Numbered from the stretch's first letter, positions 9,258 through 18,355 are shown. The stretch: DNA of 64,000 bases from Acidobacteriota bacterium (GCA_013152385.1 JAADGL010000026.1:18997-82996), one strand, 5' to 3'. Numbers and translations are program-made. Notes: generated from the letters alone by a model not told the origin.

Positions 9258-10089
9258 GAATAAGGAACAGAAAAAGAAACCAGACTCCTCACAGAACTCC
9301 CGGAAAAAGCCCCCCCGACACCAACAACTGCCCCCCTCCGAACAAACTACTCCCTGGAAATCCCTTACAACTCAAACTATAAAAAAATTCTCCACATTTT
9401 CATACCTTATAACATTTATTGTTTCGACCATCATTTAATCCCTTGATTGTTTCAGAATTCCTTATTTTCAACCCAAACGGTATCCCTTTGTCATCCAATA
9501 TATTGCGTAATTTTTTACAGATAGCTCCCCCCAATTTCTTACCCCTGCCATTTAGCACTTATCTTATCGACATATCAGCATTTTCCGGCTTCCTCTGGCC
9601 ATAACCGCAAAACGGGAACAGGTTTGGGGAAGTGAAAGCGGGGACATTTCCCCCTGACTTTCCCCACACGCGACAAGGAGCAGAGCGAGCAAATTCCCCC
9701 GGCTGGCCCGGGACTTGAGCGGCCTTTGAAAGGAGGGGGCGGAGTTCACCACAAACCGCCCACTTTCCAAAAAGCCGCGATCCACAAAAATGCAGTTTTG
9801 GGGGATTGGGCTGCTGACGGCGCCGGCCGCAAAGCGCTGCTTCGACATTCCTGCCAGAAAAAGGAAAACAAAATCGTTGATTATCCCGGCATGTATGATA
9901 GAATGTCTCCCGCTGGCTGTCCTGTACTGTTTTGATTCGGGACAGACGGGGGGAATTTCCCCGAACCCGTGCAGGAATGCAACTGTTTATTTCAGTATTT
10001 ACGGCACCTGAAAAAATCTGTTAACCGCTCGGGGCGAAGCAACAAAATCAGAGAAATTACGTTATTTCTTTTTGCTAAGGAGTTTGGGC
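9258..10089 (+). other. Gene-poor intergenic region before rplS
   Basis: No credible gene was found. The first 300 bases are AT-rich with C-homopolymer patches; 9600-9860 is GC-richer with repeated TTCCCC/GGGGA words but no recognised RNA family. The last 180 bases probably form the rplS leader, because a promoter-like pair lies at 9877-9904. Short open frames here show no family resemblance and poor starts. Confidence 0.5.
9877..9904 (+). promoter_or_regulatory. Candidate promoter for rplS with long leader
   Basis: TTGATT (9877-9882) and TAGAAT (9899-9904) are spaced by 16 bases. Initiation near 9911 would give a leader of about 180 bases containing a GGGG/CCCC-rich potential stem around 9947-9968. 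L19 is autoregulated through its leader in some bacteria, but no known leader motif was recognised. Confidence 0.45.
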
Positions 10090-10437
10090 ATGGACATTAT
10101 CAAACAGTTTGAAGAAAAGATGCTCCGGACTGATATTCCGGATTTCAAGGCAGGGGACACCGTACAGGTGCACGTTAAAGTAAAAGAAGGCAACAAACAG
10201 CGGATTCAGGTTTATCAAGGCCTTGTTATCAGCCGCTCCAACGGCTCCAACCGGGAAACGTTTACTGTCCGGAAAATCGCCGAAGGCGTCGGCGTGGAAA
10301 GAATTTTCCCCCTCCATTCCCCCATTATCGACAAAATTAAAGTCCTCCGCAAAGGACGCGTCCGCAGAGGGAAACTCTATTACATCCGGGAGAAAATCGG
10401 AAAAGCAGCCCGTATCCGCGAGAAACGAAGCTACTGA
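10090..10437 (+). CDS. rplS: 50S ribosomal protein L19
   Basis: A large-subunit protein at the 30S-50S interface. The 115-residue chain matches L19 throughout: [52 protein letters not shown] and the basic C-terminal [20 protein letters not shown]. The start is the ATG 7 bases after AAGGAG (10077-10082); an upstream in-frame TTG would swallow that site and is rejected. It stands alone, without the usual rpsP-rimM-trmD neighbours, and is closed by a strong terminator. Confidence 0.96.
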   Translation: MDIIKQFEEKMLRTDIPDFKAGDTVQVHVKVKEGNKQRIQVYQGLVISRSNGSNRETFTVRKIAEGVGVERIFPLHSPIIDKIKVLRKGRVRRGKLYYIREKIGKAARIREKRSY

Positions 10438-10468
10438 TAAATTTCTTCATTTACCCCGTATGATTCAG

Positions 10469-10491
10469 GCCGGTTCAAACCGGCTTTTTTT
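10469..10491 (+). terminator. Intrinsic terminator after rplS
   Basis: GCCGGTT pairs with AACCGGC (10469-10484) around a very small loop and is followed by seven T (10485-10491). It cleanly separates rplS from the pilus operon. Confidence 0.9.
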
Positions 10492-10492
10492 A

Positions 10493-10520
10493 TTGCATTT
10501 TCGATTCATTTATTTATAAT
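10493..10520 (+). promoter_or_regulatory. Promoter of the pilMNOPQ operon
   Basis: TTGCAT (10493-10498), 16 bases, then a perfect TATAAT (10515-10520). The pilM ATG lies exactly 7 bases past the -10 box, so the predicted transcript would begin at or next to the start codon. The -35 box directly follows the rplS terminator T run. Confidence 0.65.
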
Positions 10521-10526
10521 GAAATC

Positions 10527-11573
10527 ATGTTAAAAGGTTTACGAAGATCAGATTCAGGTATTGGGCTGGAAATAGGAAACGGTGCGGTTCGGATTGTACA
10601 GTTGAGAACCGGAACGGACCGGCCCGAAGTCCTTCAGGCAACCATGGAGCCTATCCCTCTGAGTGGTGATAACGAACCGGCAAGTAAGCAAAGCCTGGCC
10701 GCCCTGAAAGAGGTGGTGAAAAGAACCGGTCTTCGCAAAAAAACAGCCGCAGTGGCATTGGAACCGGCCATTCTCACCACACGGGACATTCAAATTCCCC
10801 GGGTTCCCGACGAAGAACTCTTTTCCGTAGTTGAATGGGAAATCAGACAACTAATTGACTTTAATAAAGAAACACATAACCTGGACTTCATCATCCATAA
10901 CCGCGATGACAGCAGTCCATCCAACAAATATCAGGTTATGGTTGTGGTCTCCAAAAAAAGTGACCTGATGGAAACAGTCAAACTGGTGGAAAATGCAGGT
11001 CTCCGGGTTGGCCGTCTGGGCGTGCCCGCCGATGCACTCTGCAGCCTGGCATCCATTCATCCGGATGTTCAGCAGGAAATGGAATCTGCCATTGTAAATA
11101 TCGGGTTCCGGGATTCTTCTGTTACCGTTATTCAAAACGGAAAGCTCCGATTCACCCGTCAGCTTGATTTTTCAATGAACAGCCTTATTTCCGGAATTGC
11201 CGAACAACTGGCTGTCTCTCGGGAAGAATCCGCTGCGACCCTGCAACAGATTTCCCTCGCTCAAAGCGAAAATGAATCGGTGGAAAAAAAACGGTTGAGG
11301 GCCCTGGGCAGCTCGCTTCTGGAATCCCTGACTGCCGAACTGAATAAAAGTTTTAATTTTTATGCCTCCGTTTCCAGAGGAGGCTCTGTCAGCAGAGTCT
11401 ATCTCACCGGGGGAATCTCGGATATAAACGGAATTGAATCTTTTTTCCTTGAACACCTCGGGGTCATCACTGCTAATTTCCACCCTTTCAAGGGATTGGA
11501 AGTGAAAGGCCGGCTCCCCCGGAATGCCAGCCAGTTTTCCGTGGCTATCGGAATGGGGTTAATGCCATGGTAA
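10527..11573 (+). CDS. pilM: Type IV pilus assembly protein PilM
   Basis: A cytoplasmic actin-like ATPase that binds the N terminus of PilN and helps couple the pilus motor to the inner-membrane alignment complex. The 348-residue protein starts with the ATPase phosphate-1-like segment GIGLEIGNGAVRIVQL, includes the PilM-typical RDIQIPRVPDEEL and ends with YLTGGISDINGIESFF and VAIGMGLMPW. No Shine-Dalgarno sequence precedes the ATG, which fits leaderless translation from the promoter just upstream. It is first of five overlapping pil genes; its stop overlaps pilN by 7 bases. Confidence 0.92.
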   Translation: MLKGLRRSDSGIGLEIGNGAVRIVQLRTGTDRPEVLQATMEPIPLSGDNEPASKQSLAALKEVVKRTGLRKKTAAVALEPAILTTRDIQIPRVPDEELFSVVEWEIRQLIDFNKETHNLDFIIHNRDDSSPSNKYQVMVVVSKKSDLMETVKLVENAGLRVGRLGVPADALCSLASIHPDVQQEMESAIVNIGFRDSSVTVIQNGKLRFTRQLDFSMNSLISGIAEQLAVSREESAATLQQISLAQSENESVEKKRLRALGSSLLESLTAELNKSFNFYASVSRGGSVSRVYLTGGISDINGIESFFLEHLGVITANFHPFKGLEVKGRLPRNASQFSVAIGMGLMPW

Positions 11574-12169
11574 GAAGACATTACGAACCACATTTCAATC
11601 TTTTTTCCAAAGACCTGTCCCAGAAGAAATTACCGGAAAACTTTTATTTCAATATGATGATGATCGGCAGCATGCTGCTTCTTATTCTGTTTGCCATCGT
11701 TCTGGCTATTGTCGGTACCCGATATGCGGTAGTCTCTCACAAGCACCGCATGCTGACGAAAGAACTGAATATACTTCATGAAAAAGACCGCCAGCTCATG
11801 AATCTGTCAATCCGGGTAGCAAGGTTAAAATCGGACAACGACGCCCTTGCGGGCAGTATTCGCACAGTCTCCAGCCTTTTTGACCGGAAAACCGGCTGGA
11901 CCGCAATCCTTGAAAAGGTCAGCGCGCAAATGGAAGCGGGGGTCTGGCTGGACAATTTTACCGGAAAAAGTTTTCCGGACAGTCAGGGAGAAACCGTTTC
12001 ACTGGCACTGGACGGCGGCGCGATTTCCATAAAAACCCTGAATCGCTTTGTGGGCCGGCTGGAAAAGAATTTCGGAAATGTGAAAGTAAATATCAAAGCA
12101 GCTGAAAATGAAGATACCCGCTACTATACTTTTTCCGTTACCCTGCTCTGGAAGGAAAAAAAGAAATGA
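11567..12169 (+). CDS. pilN: Type IV pilus assembly protein PilN
   Basis: A bitopic inner-membrane protein whose short cytoplasmic N terminus is held by PilM and whose periplasmic part pairs with PilO. The 200 residues show a conserved-type N-terminal tail with HFNLFSKDL (compare INLLP in other PilN), a single membrane span at about 30-50, a coiled-coil (60-100) and a ferredoxin-like periplasmic domain. It overlaps pilM by 7 bases and pilO by 4 (ATGA). Assignment relies on topology and operon order. Confidence 0.85.
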   Translation: MVRRHYEPHFNLFSKDLSQKKLPENFYFNMMMIGSMLLLILFAIVLAIVGTRYAVVSHKHRMLTKELNILHEKDRQLMNLSIRVARLKSDNDALAGSIRTVSSLFDRKTGWTAILEKVSAQMEAGVWLDNFTGKSFPDSQGETVSLALDGGAISIKTLNRFVGRLEKNFGNVKVNIKAAENEDTRYYTFSVTLLWKEKKK

Positions 12170-12825
12170 GACAATTTCTGTTAAAACTGGAGAAAAAATT
12201 TGTTTCTCTTCACCCCAGAGATCAGAAAATTCTTCCCTATTTTACATTTATCTGCATATTTCTCATCTTCTACATGCTGATTATTTCTCCACTCTCCACA
12301 AAAACCACGCAAATGAGCACAGACAACAGTCAGATGGAACAGGAAGCTTTCTCTCTGAAACAGAAACTGGAAGTTCTGGATACCGTGAAACAGCGGTTGA
12401 TGCGGGGAGAAGAAAAAAGTAAGGTATTCAAAGACCGGTTTCAGGAATTGAAACAGCAGGTACCCAGCCAGGATGAAATTGCCCGGGTACTCAGCCACCT
12501 TGCGGATTCACAAAAAGTAAATTTCCTGATTCAAAGTATTTCGGAAAGGGATTATGTGGAAACCCGGAAATATACCAGCATTCCGCTGGTCATTTCTGCG
12601 GCGGCGGATTTCAGCCACATCATACATTTTGTCAAAGCGGTGGAAACTTCCAAACGGCTGATGACCATCAGTTCCATTCAAATCAGCGTGGATAATGATA
12701 ATCCAGCCATCATTACAACACAGTTCACAGTAAACACATACAAAATCCCCGGCCTGGAACAGCTGATCCGGGTCTATCGGGAAGAGGCACAGGAGAAAAA
12801 GAATGAAAAAAATAAAAAGAAATAG
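12166..12825 (+). CDS. pilO: Type IV pilus assembly protein PilO
   Basis: Inner-membrane alignment protein that heterodimerises with PilN. The 219-residue chain has a membrane span at about 26-44, a long coiled coil (45-105), a periplasmic domain containing the PilO-like DEIARVLSHLADSQKVNFLIQSI segment, and a Lys-rich C terminus. It overlaps pilN at ATGA and runs 23 bases into pilP. Sequence similarity of PilO proteins is generally low, so gene order carries much of the weight. Confidence 0.83.
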   Translation: MRQFLLKLEKKFVSLHPRDQKILPYFTFICIFLIFYMLIISPLSTKTTQMSTDNSQMEQEAFSLKQKLEVLDTVKQRLMRGEEKSKVFKDRFQELKQQVPSQDEIARVLSHLADSQKVNFLIQSISERDYVETRKYTSIPLVISAAADFSHIIHFVKAVETSKRLMTISSIQISVDNDNPAIITTQFTVNTYKIPGLEQLIRVYREEAQEKKNEKNKKK

Positions 12826-13165
12826 AGTTTTTCTGTCCGCCCTTGTGATATCCCTTTCACTTTGCCCGCTCTACGGGGCAAAGAAAAACCCATTTTCGAG
12901 GCCGGCTTTTCTCTCACAGAAAACCGGTCAAAAAAACGGAGAATCCGCAGAAGAAAAGAAACCGGAAACCACTCTGGCCAATCTCTCCCTCACCGGCATC
13001 ATCAATGGGAAACTGGCTGTTATCAATCATCAGTTCTATCGGAAAGGACAGAAAATAGGTATCCTGACGATTACGGCAATCACAGCCAACAAGGTCGTCC
13101 TGGAATCCCGGGGCGTCCGGTATGACCTGATTTTAAATTTATCAAAGATAAAAAGGAAGGAGTAA
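12803..13165 (+). CDS. pilP: PilP-like pilus biogenesis protein
   Basis: A 120-residue exported protein: N-terminal signal segment (MKKIKRNRVFLSALVISLSLC, then PLYGA), a charged unstructured stretch, and a small beta-domain (68-118) with LTGIINGKLAVINHQFYRKGQKIG and VVLESRGVRYDL, which resembles the secretin-binding HR domain of PilP and GspC proteins. It is shorter than the roughly 170-residue proteobacterial PilP and lacks a convincing lipobox. Position between pilO and pilQ supports the role of linking the alignment complex to the PilQ secretin. Confidence 0.78.
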   Translation: MKKIKRNRVFLSALVISLSLCPLYGAKKNPFSRPAFLSQKTGQKNGESAEEKKPETTLANLSLTGIINGKLAVINHQFYRKGQKIGILTITAITANKVVLESRGVRYDLILNLSKIKRKE

Positions 13166-13168
13166 GAC

Positions 13169-14605
13169 ATGAAACGGATTCTGCTTTTGATACCCATCCT
13201 CATACTAACCATGTCGTGTATGCGAAAGGAGAGTACGAAAGCGCCCTCCGCCGGTGATCTCGCCAGTTTGACAAACCTCAAAGTACTGGATGTCAAACCG
13301 ATAAAACCGGTGGAAAATCCGAACGCCATGAACAAAATTCCTGAAAAAATCCTGAAAGCAACGAAAAAATACACCGGGACACCGGTTACCCTGTCCTTTT
13401 ACAAAGCAGATATCCATGACTTTTTCCGGGCAATATCCGAAGTTGCGAAAGTAAATTTTCTGGTTCATGACCAGGTTCACGGTACCATCACCATTGATGT
13501 CCGGAATATTCCATGGGATCAGCTTCTGGATACCGTGTTGCAGTTTAACAAGCTCACCAGCATCCGAAAGGGAAACATTATTGAAATTATTCCCCGGAAT
13601 CTTGCTGACAAAGTAACCGAAGTCATCAAAGTTAATTACGGAACGGCTGAAGACATTGTCAAAACGCTGAAAGGGGAAGCCGGACTGGGTAAATCCTCCG
13701 GAGGAAACGAAATTGTTGCGGATAAACGGAGCAACTCAATCATTGTTACCGGGATTCCGGAAAACATCGCAAAAATCAAACGGATTGTGGCCGCGCTGGA
13801 TCAACAGCCCCAGCAGGTACTCCTTGAAAGTGTCATCGCTGAAGTAACACTGGATGACACCAACCAGCTGGGCCTGGGCTGGACTTTCGGCCAGAACGGA
13901 CGGCTCCGGGGTTCCTGGGGAAACAACTCCTTTGTCAGTTCCGGAAGTTCCAACTTTCCGCTGAACAATGTTGCCGAAGGAACGGGATTTCAATACGCCC
14001 TTTCGGTAAATGACGGTCAGGTCATGGCAATACTCAACGCGTATGCCCAGGCTGACAAAGCAAAAGTACTCTCCCACCCGAAGCTGGTCACATATGACAA
14101 TACCGAAGCCACAATGAAAGTGGTGGAACGCCGCTTTGTGCAGACTTCGATTAATACCAACACCGCCACCGGAATCGGCGGTATTTTCAGCAACTTCGAA
14201 GAACGGGACTACGGCATTGTGCTCACTGTCACCCCCCACATCAATCAGCAGGGAGACATCCTGCTGAAAATTAAACAGGATGTCAGTGACCTGACCGGGG
14301 TAGACAGCAACGGAAACCCCATCTCCACCCAGCGGATCATCAACACGACCCTGCTTCTGCGCAATGGCGAAACAATGGTCCTCGGGGGCTTGATTCAACA
14401 GAAAAATAAAAACAGCACCCGTGGGTTACCCTGGTTTTATAAAGTTCCCGTTCTCCGTTCCCTCTTCGGCACTCGGGAAAAAGAAAACAAACGGACGGAG
14501 CTTCTGCTGTTTATTACCCCGCATTTGATTCGAAACTTTACGGAAGCAAAAGCTGTCACAAAAGCTGTAATGCACCAGAATACCAGTGTGAAACCCCTGA
14601 ATTAG
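13169..14605 (+). CDS. pilQ: Type IV pilus secretin PilQ (short form)
   Basis: Outer-membrane gated channel for the pilus. A signal sequence ends around Cys17 (a weak lipobox, TMSC). A secretin/TonB-short-N-terminal domain (about 65-145, with FYKADIHDFFRAISEVAKVNFLV) is followed by an N1 domain (150-212, IVADKRSNSIIVTGIPENI) and the secretin beta-barrel (215-465, including VLSHPKLVTYDN, RDYGIVLTVTPHI, GETMVLGGLI and LPWFYKVPVLRSLFG). At 478 residues it lacks the N-terminal AMIN domains of the 700-residue proteobacterial PilQ. It closes the pil operon; no pilB, pilT or pilin gene is in the window. Confidence 0.92.
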   Translation: MKRILLLIPILILTMSCMRKESTKAPSAGDLASLTNLKVLDVKPIKPVENPNAMNKIPEKILKATKKYTGTPVTLSFYKADIHDFFRAISEVAKVNFLVHDQVHGTITIDVRNIPWDQLLDTVLQFNKLTSIRKGNIIEIIPRNLADKVTEVIKVNYGTAEDIVKTLKGEAGLGKSSGGNEIVADKRSNSIIVTGIPENIAKIKRIVAALDQQPQQVLLESVIAEVTLDDTNQLGLGWTFGQNGRLRGSWGNNSFVSSGSSNFPLNNVAEGTGFQYALSVNDGQVMAILNAYAQADKAKVLSHPKLVTYDNTEATMKVVERRFVQTSINTNTATGIGGIFSNFEERDYGIVLTVTPHINQQGDILLKIKQDVSDLTGVDSNGNPISTQRIINTTLLLRNGETMVLGGLIQQKNKNSTRGLPWFYKVPVLRSLFGTREKENKRTELLLFITPHLIRNFTEAKAVTKAVMHQNTSVKPLN

Positions 14606-14609
14606 CAAT

Positions 14610-16526
14610 ATGCGAAAGTGCCTTTTCTGGATTATCGGATTCTTATTTGCCATCACTGCCTTCAGCCAGAATCCCTTTGTCCGGGAAGACAACCCGACTT
14701 TCAGTCCTCCGTTGAGTCCACGAACCGTGGGTTACAGAATTTCAGCAATTTTAGATACCGAAAGCCATATTATCTCCGGAAATGAAAAAATCTACTTCTT
14801 TAACAACGGGAAGAAAGCCATTGACAGCATTAAGATGCATCTTTATTTAAATGCTTTCTCTTCCAATCAAACCCCTATGGCAGGAGCAATCCGGCCCCTG
14901 AGAAGAATGCTCAAAGTTCCGGTAAACCGCAAAACAATCGGATATTGCCGAATCCTGAAACTCACTGTAAATTTCGCATCCGTACGACACACCCTGGAAG
15001 TAAACAATACGGTTGCCGCTTTTGAACTGCCCTACCCCTTAAAACCGGGAGAATCCGCCCTCATTGAAATTGAATTTGAAACCCGACTCCCCCGGCTGGT
15101 GGTTCGAAGCGGATATGCCGGTACTTTTCACATGATTGCCCAATGGTTCCCGAAACTCGGGGTACTCCGTCCGGACGGCAGCTGGGACTGCCCTCAATAC
15201 GGAGCAAACGGCGAATTCTTCTCCGATTTCGGAGTTTACGATGTCACGCTGAATGTTCCCAAAGGGTTTGACGTTATCGCAACCGGTATCCTGGAACAGA
15301 AAAGCACCGCGGACAACCGGAATACCTTTCACTTCTATGCCGAAGATGTCCATGATTTCGTTGCGGCGGCATGGGACCGGTTCAAATTCAGAAAACGGAA
15401 AATCGGCAACTGTCAGCTCACGGTTGCCTACCCTCCGGGGCATGAAGCTGTCTCTCTCCGTGAAATGGATGCGCTGGAAGGTGTTTACCGCTGGTACACC
15501 GACCATATCGGCAATTATCCCTACTCCGCCTATACGGTGATTGACACTCCATTTTGCGCCCTTGCCGCTTCCGGGATGGAGTATCCGATGATCTCCACAG
15601 GTTTCGCGCTGAAACTGGTTCCGAAATGGTTCCGTCTGCCGGAAGAAACCGTTGTCCACGAATTCGGCCACAGTTACTTTCAGGGAATGCTGGCATCCAA
15701 CGAATTCCGGGAAGCGTGGGTGGATGAAGGCATCAACACCTATATGACCGCCCTGATTATGGAATCCCTTTACGGAAAGTGTAACTTCAACACATTAAAA
15801 CGATTCTGCAGCGACGGTTTTGACCGGATGCTCAATAACAATTACAGTGCCCTCCGTTACCAGAAACCGGACCAGCCGGCCGACACTTACACGGACAGAA
15901 ATGCCTACACCGAAGCCAGCTATAACAAAGTCGCAATGCTGCTCAAAACAATGGAAAACCTCATTGGAAAAGACAAAATCATTGAGATTATGAAAGACTA
16001 TTTCAATAAATTTCAATTTACTCACCCGAAAGGAAGCGATTTCATCAAAATCTTCAACAATCACACCGACAACCAATACGCGGAACTCATGGATATTGTG
16101 ATTCACCGGAATTCCGTCCCCGATGCCGCCGTCCTCCGGGTCACCCGAGCTCCCCTTCCCGCCTTCAAAGGTTTCGTACCGGAAAAAACCACCTATATGG
16201 AAGCCCCGGAGACAAAAAAAACCATCCGCTATACCGTTGTAATGGGAAAACACGCTCTGCCGATTCCCGTTCCCTACCGCATCACGTTCAGTGACGGCAG
16301 TATCCAAAGCGGCGAACTGTCAGCCGGAGAAAGCACAAAAACAATCATCATAGACAAAGCCGGCTCCATTCGGCTTATTGAAGCCCGGATTGATCCGGAA
16401 AGAAAAATACTCATTGATATGGACCGGTCCGATAATCGCTACGGCAACACCGGGACTGCGGCCCAGAAAATGGGAACATCCGCCCTGTTCCTCACAGTAA
16501 TGGAGTTGTGCTTCTATGTTTTTTAA
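14610..16526 (+). CDS. M1-family-like zinc metallopeptidase, exported
   Basis: A predicted secreted aminopeptidase-type enzyme of 638 residues. It has a signal peptide (1-19), an N-terminal beta domain, and a gluzincin catalytic domain with HEFGH (350-354) and the third zinc ligand Glu373 in WVDEGINTY. The exopeptidase GAMEN motif is replaced by GMEYP (322-326), as in the many uncharacterised M1 proteins outside the classical PepN group. A C-terminal beta region (500-610) follows. It starts 4 bases after pilQ and overlaps the next gene by 11 bases, so it may be co-transcribed with the pil operon, although no link to pili is known. Confidence 0.85.
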   Translation: MRKCLFWIIGFLFAITAFSQNPFVREDNPTFSPPLSPRTVGYRISAILDTESHIISGNEKIYFFNNGKKAIDSIKMHLYLNAFSSNQTPMAGAIRPLRRMLKVPVNRKTIGYCRILKLTVNFASVRHTLEVNNTVAAFELPYPLKPGESALIEIEFETRLPRLVVRSGYAGTFHMIAQWFPKLGVLRPDGSWDCPQYGANGEFFSDFGVYDVTLNVPKGFDVIATGILEQKSTADNRNTFHFYAEDVHDFVAAAWDRFKFRKRKIGNCQLTVAYPPGHEAVSLREMDALEGVYRWYTDHIGNYPYSAYTVIDTPFCALAASGMEYPMISTGFALKLVPKWFRLPEETVVHEFGHSYFQGMLASNEFREAWVDEGINTYMTALIMESLYGKCNFNTLKRFCSDGFDRMLNNNYSALRYQKPDQPADTYTDRNAYTEASYNKVAMLLKTMENLIGKDKIIEIMKDYFNKFQFTHPKGSDFIKIFNNHTDNQYAELMDIVIHRNSVPDAAVLRVTRAPLPAFKGFVPEKTTYMEAPETKKTIRYTVVMGKHALPIPVPYRITFSDGSIQSGELSAGESTKTIIIDKAGSIRLIEARIDPERKILIDMDRSDNRYGNTGTAAQKMGTSALFLTVMELCFYVF

Positions 16527-17238
16527 TACCTTGAAACGGGAAATGAGCATACATTATTTCACACAGGTTGCACTGCTTACCCTTGCATATTTCATTCTGT
16601 CACCGGGGCCGTACATTCCGGAACGTTTCGGGCTTTTCCATGATTTCGGCCTCTGGCATCAGCTTGCCCCGCTGGTTCTCCCCGCCGCACTCATTCTCTA
16701 CGTACTGGATAGCTGGCTCATTCTCTCCGCCCACGCTACTCTTCTGGGACGCGCGGTAAAACGTGCGGACGTTTTCATGTACCTCATTACATCTGTCATT
16801 ACACTGTTTCTCTATCTGCTGTCCGCAGCGCTGATTTACGCATGCCTCTCTCCGCTGATCACCCATCTGCGCCTGACTGCCCTTACCGAAGTGCCGGTAC
16901 TCCTCAGCTACTTACTTCTCATCGCCCTCACCGCCATCTGCTGGAAATGGCTTACATACCTGAAATGGCGCACCCGGATCCGCTATTTTCAGGCAGACGG
17001 CACTTTTTCAAAAAGGACACTCCTTGCAGGCCTTTCCGGTTCACTTCACTGGAAACCCTTTGCAGCCTTCCTCCTGATCGCATCCGCCACCGTCGGCCTC
17101 CCCGCCCTGCTGCTGCTTTTCGGTGCTTATCTGCAGGATGCACCGCTCCTTGCCGCCTCATTGATGGCTGCAATCCTCTGCTACACCATTGGCAAGTTCT
17201 ATCTCCTCTACAGGCTCTGGAACCGGATGGCCCAATAA
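16516..17238 (+). CDS. Multi-pass membrane protein of unknown function
   Basis: I do not recognise a family. The 240-residue protein has about six hydrophobic spans (roughly 15-30, 48-70, 85-115, 125-150, 180-205 and 208-230) and a basic cytoplasmic-looking loop KWRTRIRYFQADGTFSKRT around 150-170. The start overlaps the end of the metallopeptidase gene by 11 bases, suggesting translational coupling. It is followed by a bidirectional terminator. Permease-like or Yip1-like roles are possible but unsupported. Confidence 0.6.
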   Translation: MFFNTLKREMSIHYFTQVALLTLAYFILSPGPYIPERFGLFHDFGLWHQLAPLVLPAALILYVLDSWLILSAHATLLGRAVKRADVFMYLITSVITLFLYLLSAALIYACLSPLITHLRLTALTEVPVLLSYLLLIALTAICWKWLTYLKWRTRIRYFQADGTFSKRTLLAGLSGSLHWKPFAAFLLIASATVGLPALLLLFGAYLQDAPLLAASLMAAILCYTIGKFYLLYRLWNRMAQ

Positions 17239-17242
17239 AAAA

Positions 17243-17264
17243 AGGAGGCCTCAAAAGGCCCCCT
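17243..17264. terminator. Bidirectional terminator between convergent genes
   Basis: A 9-bp stem with one mismatch (17243-17251 with 17256-17264, loop CAAA) is flanked on the left by seven A, which form a T run for the minus-strand rpmF transcript. On the plus strand the following CAATTC is a weaker signal. Confidence 0.75.
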
Positions 17265-17290
17265 CAATTCATAAACGCGTTATTCTTTAC

Positions 17291-17473
17291 TTAGAACTCT
17301 TTTACTTCCACCACCTGTTCACCTTTGTAATATCCGCAATGGGGACATACACGATGAGTCAACTTCTTTTCCTGACAGTTGGGACAAATGGTCAAAGCCG
17401 GCACCTTCATGGCGTCATGCGCCCGGCGCTTATCCCGTCTTGCTTTAGAATGTCTTCGTTTCGGGTTTGCCAT
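17291..17473 (-). CDS. rpmF: 50S ribosomal protein L32
   Basis: A small large-subunit protein. The 60 residues begin [21 protein letters not shown], the L32 hallmark, and contain a zinc ribbon made of CPNC (30-33) and CPHC (43-46), so this is the zinc-binding paralogue. It follows the YceD-family gene by 3 bases, the conserved yceD-rpmF pair. The downstream fatty-acid genes (plsX, fabH) common in other bacteria are missing here. Confidence 0.96.
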   Translation of the reverse strand: MANPKRRHSKARRDKRRAHDAMKVPALTICPNCQEKKLTHRVCPHCGYYKGEQVVEVKEF

Positions 17474-17476
17474 AAC

Positions 17477-18001
17477 TTACTCCTTCTTATTCAAAAATAA
17501 TTCCAAATCTTTCCATCTCGGATCCACGGTATCCACCACACAATCACAATCGCCTTCATTGAGGTTTTTTCCGCATGTGGGGCAGATTCCCCGGCAACTT
17601 TCCCGGCACTGATGCGCCATGGGAATATTCAACCGCATCGTATCCAGAACCTGCCGCTCCAGGTCAATAACATCACCTGTCAGAAGCTGAACATCGCTAT
17701 CCATGTCATCCGGCGGAACAAAGCCTTCCAGTTCAGCCGGATCAGCGGTAAACAGCAATGAGAAAGAATGATTCACTTCCTCATCATATGCTTCCAGACA
17801 AGTTGTACAAACAAGGTTAATTGAACCGGAATAATGGGATTTCAGCATCAGCTCGGACTCGCTGATCCGGTACAGTTCATATTCGACCCGACAATCTTTT
17901 ATGGTAAAACCGTCTGTCGAATCCGAATCCATCTCCCGATCCCGAATTCTGAAATCGCCTTTAATCGGCCGCTGTTCAATCTTTGCAACTTCTATCCGCA
18001 C
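17477..18001 (-). CDS. YceD/DUF177 family protein
   Basis: YceD-family proteins are encoded with rpmF in most bacteria and are linked to 23S rRNA accumulation. The 174-residue protein contains the family CTTC pair and a C-terminal cluster CRESCRGICPTCGKNLNEGDCDC, a likely zinc site. The start is placed at GTG 18001, right after GGGGGAG and downstream of a consensus promoter; the longer frame reaching 18148 would run through that promoter and is rejected. Confidence 0.88.
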   Translation of the reverse strand: MRIEVAKIEQRPIKGDFRIRDREMDSDSTDGFTIKDCRVEYELYRISESELMLKSHYSGSINLVCTTCLEAYDEEVNHSFSLLFTADPAELEGFVPPDDMDSDVQLLTGDVIDLERQVLDTMRLNIPMAHQCRESCRGICPTCGKNLNEGDCDCVVDTVDPRWKDLELFLNKKE

Positions 18002-18026
18002 AACTCCCCCTGTCCGACAGGGTGGT

Positions 18027-18054
18027 ATTATAGCACGGCATCCCCGCCTGTCAA
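18027..18054 (-). promoter_or_regulatory. Promoter of the yceD-rpmF operon
   Basis: On the minus strand TTGACA (18049-18054) and TATAAT (18027-18032) are both consensus and spaced by 16 bases. Transcription would begin about 20 bases before the GTG start of the YceD-family gene. Confidence 0.8.
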
Positions 18055-18161
18055 CACACTGCCGGAAGAAATTCATTCTCTCCCGCCAGCCCATCCCGGT
18101 TATTGTGCCCCGTAAAACAGCCGATACCGGAAAAACCGATTGGCTCAAAAATAGATTTTAC

Positions 18162-18189
18162 TTGACATTATGCAGGAACAGTCTACAAT
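18162..18189 (+). promoter_or_regulatory. Promoter upstream of tRNA-Leu and tig
   Basis: TTGACA (18162-18167), 16 bases, TACAAT (18184-18189). The start site would be near 18196, about 30 bases before tRNA-Leu. No terminator separates tRNA-Leu from tig. Confidence 0.78.
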
Positions 18190-18224
18190 CCTTTTGCCGA
18201 ACCGAACCGGATTCTGCCAGAAAT

Positions 18225-18310
<86 letters not shown>

Positions 18311-18355
18311 TAAATCCAATAACAAATTGCAATGATCAAATAAAGGAGACTCCAC

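Noticed and set aside
9726..9935. Open reading frame of 69 codons in the gap before rplS
   Set aside because: No ribosome-binding site with proper spacing, no family resemblance, and it overlaps GC-rich repeated words and the promoter-like pair at 9877-9904.
18002..18148. N-terminal extension of the YceD-family gene
   Set aside because: The region contains a consensus minus-strand promoter at 18027-18054, so the GTG at 18001 is the start.
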